DNA of 64,000 nt. Source: Zanthoxylum bungeanum. Lineage: Eukaryota > Streptophyta > Magnoliopsida > Sapindales > Rutaceae. Within the stretch, counting starts at the first letter, position 1; the number at the start of each line of letters is the position of its first letter. The stretch lies in assembly GCA_019454045.1 (NCBI GenBank), contig SKCR01023800.1:186001-250000 (forward strand), written 5' to 3'. Under the pieces are notes generated by a model that saw only the letters and a list, made by a program, of their open reading frames with translations, was not told the DNA's origin and made no database searches. A program made the position numbers and the translations under genes. Below, piece after piece: positions 58,801 through 64,000 of this stretch.

Positions 58801-59276
58801 ATGAGTATTACTTCTACTGAACAGCTCTAATACTTGCTGGGGCTTTATCTATTCTCTTGGCTACTATAGGTTCCTGTACTTTCTTACCGATCTGATCTTG
58901 TATCTCTATCTTTCTTACTTCTGACTAATGAATCCTCCTTGCACTTTCCTTACTTCTCTTATAGCTTTCTCTTTCTCTTTTAATTACTTGGATAACTATC
59001 TTTAGGATTTACTATCTGGTTCCCTAACTTGGATTGAACTTCAGGGAGTAATCTAGGATGATTACTGAATTATTCCTAGCTAGAGTAAAGAAAAATGATT
59101 CAAATGACTTGAGAATATTGACTAATCTGTTTGTGGATCTTGGGGATATACTCGAGGATCTGATACAGGAGAGGTAATGCCCCCATACTAGTATCTCTGA
59201 CATACTAAGTATACAAGACCCCAAAACTCTACCCACTATAGTCATTGACTCCCTAGACTATACTCTGATACCATCT
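55881..59276 (-). mobile_element. Interior of Ty3-like element F, strongly purine-rich on the minus strand
   Basis: 3.4 kb of pyrimidine-rich (+) sequence without recognisable gag-pol domains in any frame. It ends at a PBS (59261-59273) adjoining the F 5' LTR, so it belongs to a minus-strand element. The 3' LTR and left TSD are not found; the left edge abuts Athila integrase. It is best described as a truncated non-autonomous element, or a very decayed one. Confidence 0.55.
59261..59273 (-). other. Primer-binding site of F, initiator tRNA-Met type
   Basis: The minus strand reads TGGTATCAGAGTA, 3 bp from the LTR end at 59277. Confidence 0.88.
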
Positions 59277-59887
59277 TGTAACATCCCCAACCTGGGAGGT
59301 GTTACTGGTAGGGGATAGCAATACTAACCTCTTTAGCCTCTGATTTCTGACTATATTCTAAACTATTCAAATGCAATATCACACACGGGGACCAGAACCC
59401 AATTTATCAATATAAAACACTTTTATCTCTCATAACTGTATGCTCAAAAGTATTTTTCTTTACAAACATAAATAGACACCAATAAATGACTTATACTACA
59501 CTAGTGTAAACATGCAGCTTCACTTTGACTCTGACTGGACTCTCATGCTATATGACTCTGTGCTGGTGGACTCCATCCCTTGTGACTCCATCCCTTGTGA
59601 CTACATCAGTATCCATCCTCCCGAGCTCATCCTCCGAGAAACCTGCAAGATATAAAGAATGGGGTGTGGTTAGATCACTTTACGATCTAAGTGAGTGGGC
59701 TAAAATTGAAAACTGATGTGAAAACTTTTGATTTCAAAACCATCGTTTCAATAAAAACATCTTTATATGTAAACTTGTTTATGAAAGCTTCGTCTTTCTG
59801 AAATCTATTTTTGAAATACTGGTTTTTGAAAAATGTTACTGAAAAACTGGTAACTGTTCTATGTATGCTGAAAAACTAACACATGAG

Positions 59888-60119
59888 GGCGTTACGTATC
59901 GCCGTCCCCCCATACGTCCTGGAGCCAGATATGTAAATCCATGATATTGAGGCATTACATATCGCTGTCCCCCAAAGCATGCCATACTTGTCACTGAAAT
60001 TGGTGGGCTTGGGGCGTTACATATCGCTGTCCCCTAAGCCACAAACTAGAACTAGGAGTGCGAATCTATGCTACCACCCAAGTTTTGATACTGGGGTCTA
60101 AGGGGCGTTACGTATCGCC
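59888..60119. repeat. Four near-palindromes GGCGTTACGTATCGCC in F LTR
   Basis: At 59888-59903, 59951-59966, 60013-60028 and 60104-60119. Each has GGCG/CGCC arms and a central TACGTA (TACATA in two), each followed by GTCCCC or GTTCCCC. The ACGT core is the generic plant bZIP core. Confidence 0.75.
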
Positions 60120-61014
60120 GTTCCCCTAGCCCTACTCTACGTATGCACATGGTCTCTATCCGTCAATTCCAACCGTATATTCCAACCGTATCAAGTTACA
60201 TACTAGGGTAAGTTTTACCTCGTGCCCCAAAAACATAAAACATGTTCTAAAAAGCATAAAACTCAAACTGAAAACATCTCTTTTCCATAAAACTTCTCAA
60301 AACATGCTAAATCATATATGATATAAAAACAAACTTGGCTAATGCTCTAATTACAGAAAAGTAAGTTTGATATTGAAAAATGTTTAAAAAAATAACTTAG
60401 AGAAAATTGTGTGTGTGCACTCACATATTGAAATCCGGCTAAGTTTCCTTCGAGCCGCTGGTTACGGGTTAGAATTAGCAGTTATAAAATATGGTTCATA
60501 ATTACATAAAATTCCTTAATTTAATTAGATTATCTCAATAGAACATTCATATTCTTCATATGAAAGTAAATTAGAAATCTAGACTTTCGGTTATGCGTTA
60601 TAACACCCAAAATTTTTCCCGCTTCTGGTCGTCGCGTTGCGACGCAAAACTAGCCGCACATCGTAACGCATCATCGAAAATCTGGGCAGATTCTGCCTCT
60701 CTGCTAATCAGTCCTCTAGCTAAAATCCACATACTCCAAATCAAATTTTACTTCTACAATACATCCCTAAGTAGATATATCATCCAATTTATCATTCTAA
60801 CATACTTCTAACATCAATAATCATCAATCTCATCATTTTACTAAACCCACAAAAAAAAATATATTCTAAAGTTACCCAAAGCATCCATTCACTCATCACC
60901 AATCATCTATACTTCATCCTCATCAATTCAATAACACACTGTAATCATCTAGTCATCAATATTTAAATTATTACAATTTGGGTCAAGAATATTTTACCTC
61001 CATTTTTTTTATTT

Positions 61015-61175
61015 TCCTTTACTTTTCAAGTCTTCCATGGATGTCAAGCTTCTTTACTCTTCCTTTCTCTTCTTTTCTTCCTTTCTTTCCTTTCTTCTTT
61101 TTCTCTTATTCTTCTTTCTTTCTTCCTATCTTTTTCCCTTCATTTACATTTTTCATTTCATTTTTCCTTTTTGGA
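61015..61175 (+). repeat. Pyrimidine-rich tract in F LTR
   Basis: TTTCTTCC/TCTTTT-type sequence upstream (plus coordinate) of the minus-strand TATA box, that is, purine-rich early transcript sequence. Short open frames here are low-complexity. Confidence 0.75.
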
Positions 61176-61624
61176 AAATAGTGAATAGTAGTCCCTTATA
61201 TAGTGGACCCAAAAGATATTTAGAAAGTTGTAGAAGAATGTAGAAAAATGAAGAAAAATTGAGACTTTTCCATTTTGACCTCTAAATTACTATTCATCTA
61301 GTTTTTGACTTGCTTTGTTGACCCGGTTCTAGCCCGAATTTGGAACAATTTTTAACGCGGAAGTTGTAGGTCTCGGTCTCATCTTTCCAATGATATAAAA
61401 TTCATAAAAATCGATGATCGTATGGAAATGTTATGCCCCAAATACTACGGGCAATCCAAAAGTAACACGATACAGTCTCGTCTCGGGACTTCAAGAAATT
61501 TACTGATCGTCTCCAAAGTCATTCCATGAGCGTATTTGAGGCTAATCATAATTTATTTTACGTGCCTCCGTCCCATACCTAGTAATATTAATGTAGGCAG
61601 TAATAGAAATTATCAGTTGTTACA

Positions 61625-62186
61625 CCCATGAATATATTTCAACTCACGGCTTTGACACGTTCCCGCCTACGTATATTCATTAGGTAGGCAACTCATTGCC
61701 AATCACTTGCTAGTGACTCCTGACATCTGGTCCTGATCGTTTCTCGTTGTGATAGCTTTGACACATTTACAAGGAGGCGTACCAAGGTTAAATTTTTCAA
61801 TGATAAATTCAAGATACTTGCGTAGTTCTGACAGCTTTGGCACGTTCAGAATTTCCACTTTCGCTTGAATTTACCTAGTATCACATATACATTCGGTATA
61901 GAAAAATTTCTATCGGCTACACCTTCACAACTTTGACACGTTCTCTGATACAGTCATAGAAAAAATATCCATAAATCGTATTGATAAGATGGACCAAGAA
62001 ACATGCATCCAATATATATTACTTTTAAACTTTATTAATTAGGGATTTTATGCGAAAGATGTCTTACACAATATTTAATCAAATCAAATTACACAAGCAT
62101 GTATAAAGCAAAGAATAGATTAAACATTGAATTTTAAGGGCTAATTATATCATTGGCCAAGAATCGACTCGCTCTGATACCATTTT
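61625..62186 (-). mobile_element. Leader of B-like copia element G
   Basis: The minus strand matches the B+ leader 36753-37435: PBS TGGTATCAGAGC (62171-62182), then four GCCAAAG-type motifs (61926, 61831, 61754 and 61648 on +), then GAAATATATTCATGGG where F is inserted. The rest of the interior is not present in the window. Confidence 0.88.
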
Positions 62187-64000
62187 TGTTGAGATTTTTG
62201 ACAATAAGTACTGGTAACGCAGCGGAATGTCGGAAAATCAAAATTTTCAATTTCTTTTATTTTTCTTGGGTAATTAAAATAAACTAATTTATTTTAATCA
62301 CTCAATACTCAACAAAACATATTTTTACCCCAAAATTCAGAATTTTTCAATATTATCGAAATGCCATTAAACTTTGCATTTTGATCATTTTAGTCCCTAA
62401 ATTGTCATATATAATTTTGAGTGATTCCAAAACAGTACCAAAATGATTTTAAACATGTTATACACATCAAAACATAATTGCAACCGAAAATTGTGATAAC
62501 GCATCGGAATGTCGGAAAATTAAATTTTCCAATTTCTTTTATTTTTCTTAGGTAATTAAAATAAATAAATTTATTTTAATCACTCAATACTCAATAAAAC
62601 ATATTTTTACCCCAAAATTCAGAATTTTTCAATATTATCGAAATGCCCTTAAACTTTACATTTTGATCATTTTAGTCCCTAAATTGTCATATATAATTTT
62701 GAGTGATTCCAAAACAGTACCAAAATGATTTTAAAGATGTCATACACATTAAAACATAATTGCAACCAAACATCCCATATTTCCTATAAATTGCCATGAA
62801 GCCCACCAAATTTCAATTTTGGTCAATTTGATCCAATCTTGTTCAAAACAAGTCAAGATCAAATCCAATCAACACCAAATTAAATGTACATCATAATACA
62901 ACACATACATGAAAAGGCCCAAATTTGAAAATGGTATGAACTAATTTTATAAATTCATCAAATTAAACAAATAACACTAAATTAATTCAATCCAACACTT
63001 TAATCTAATCTCTACAACACCAAACAAGTCTTACCACTTTGAAACAACTCAAGAATAATTCTATGTCATTACTGAGTGGCCTAACAACTCTAGAATGGAA
63101 ACCAAGTCATCCAATGACTAAAAGAAAGCTTAATAACACTTTATAAGCATTCTTTCTTAGCATGCATGCTAACATTTTTCATCTAAGCTTCCAACACCAA
63201 TATCATATGCTAAAAGTAGTAGAGGAAAAAAAAAATTCAAACATCATATGTTAAAGCTTGGAACCCTAGAAATATTTTTCTAGTTGAAAATGAATTGAAA
63301 AAATTTACTTTGATTCAAGTTTTCTTCAAATCTTCTTATTTTTATGTTCTTTTTCTCTCAACTTTTCTTTGTGATATTTTTTGGATACTTAATACTTATG
63401 TTGAAGTAAATGAAAAATGAAAGCCTTTTATACCTAGGGTTGGCCGAAATTTGCAAGGATAACATGGTAAATTGAATTTTACAATTTTTTAATCCAAATT
63501 ACAAGAATTCAAATTCAAATTTGCTACTATTTTCAAAAAGCAAAATACATGTGCACCAATCGAAATTTGTCATTTAAAAGCATATTAATGATAAAGATAA
63601 ATGTATATAATTATTCTAATTATTTAACATTTAAATAATTAATAATTACTAAATACAAATATCTAATTATATGTATCACATTTACTTTAAATATTCCATA
63701 ATACATATATTTGGAAAATATGTCAAATACTTTATTTGACAAATAATTAATGTATATTTAATAAAACAGCCGGATAACCCTTTAAGCATGTATCTTTCTT
63801 TTAACCATTAAATGATTTATAAATAATCAATATTATTTATAAAAGTTTCCCTAGTGCTCTACGGGTATATGTCATTAGTGAGACTCTCTAGATTCAGACA
63901 TATCTGTCATGAAATCCAATTTTGTGTGCATACTCTACCCATTTATAAATTATGACGACCACAAATAAACTCACTGAATCATACAGGTAGAGGTCACTGT
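62187..64000 (-). mobile_element. 5' LTR of copia G (partial, runs off the window)
   Basis: Begins TGTTGAGATTTTTG (LTR end, minus). Sequence at 63780-64000 matches in reverse complement the B LTR around 41890-42130 (GTGGTCGTCATAATT, GATTTCATGACAGAT and similar). It contains a 282-bp tandem duplication. Confidence 0.87.
62215..62776. repeat. 282-bp tandem duplication in G LTR
   Basis: Copy 1 is 62215-62496 and copy 2 is 62497-62776, with about a dozen substitutions or small indels between them; both contain CGGAATGTCGGAAAAT and CCAAAACAGTACCAAAATG segments. Confidence 0.88.

Larger units (their letters stand above)
59277..61624 (-). mobile_element. 5' LTR of element F (2348 bp)
   Basis: The ends are TGTAACATCCCC (59277) and AGTTGTTACA (61624). 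It shares the CCCAGTATGTAAC block with D (reverse complement at 60159-60210) and a TATA box CTATATAA on the minus strand (61196-61203). Inserted in the leader of copia G; the right flank CCCAT (61625-61629) is the expected TSD copy, the left one is not seen. Confidence 0.85.

Overview
This window looks like heterochromatic, retrotransposon-saturated DNA from a flowering plant, probably a eudicot; I cannot name the species. I find no intact host gene. Almost everything is long terminal repeat (LTR) retrotransposon DNA. The evidence is TG...CA LTR ends, primer-binding sites (PBS) complementary to initiator tRNA-Met (TGGTATCAGAGC) or of the Tat/Ogre type (TGGCGACTC...), decayed Ty1/copia RNase H, RT, integrase and gag segments, an Athila-like Ty3/gypsy integrase, and 5-bp target-site duplications (TSDs). 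The only host-gene sequence I recognise is one exon of an ACC-synthase-like aminotransferase (ACS10/12 type), carried by a CACTA-type DNA transposon remnant.

The main result is a dated stack of nested insertions, each joined by its TSD. The oldest layer is an Athila-like pol (family E), seen in three pieces: before 12106, 47784-48033, and 55292-~55880. A minus-strand solo LTR of family B (12107-47778, TSD ATTAT) and a 5.2-kb Tekay/Del-like solo LTR of family D (48034-55286, TSD TTATT) inserted into it. A full-length copia element, B+ (12260-43519, TSD ATAAC), inserted into the B solo LTR in opposite orientation. Another solo LTR, A4 (43822-45672), hit the same LTR. B+'s own 5' LTR was then hit twice: by a Tat/Ogre-like element C- (12865-24822, TSD CCGAT) and by a full-length copia element A2 (25924-35937, TSD GAAAA). 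C- holds an inverted copy of its own family, C+, whose 5' LTR holds the CACTA remnant. A solo LTR, A3 (50216-52297, TSD ATGGG), sits inside D. LTR divergence agrees with the order: about 7% in the sampled part of B+, about 2% in A2.

Layout: 1-3259, right part of a D-like LTR; 3260-10632, minus-strand copia A1, truncated at its 3' end; 10633-~12070, unassigned AT-rich DNA with short tandem repeats; ~12070-55880, the nest above; ~55881-61624, minus-strand non-autonomous Ty3-like element F; 61625-64000, leader and 5' LTR of a minus-strand B-like copia G that runs off the window.

The most unusual signal is inside the family A LTRs. Each of the five A LTRs carries a run of 8-12 back-to-back short inverted repeats, nearly all with a 3-base spacer reading TGG or TAG on the element strand. 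Pairing is kept where arm sequences differ between copies. A second shared signal is an iterated GCCAAAG motif in the leaders of copia families A and B. Nothing here is a metabolic or defence system; the biology is transposon nesting, LTR architecture, gene-fragment capture and satellite birth inside a retrotransposon.
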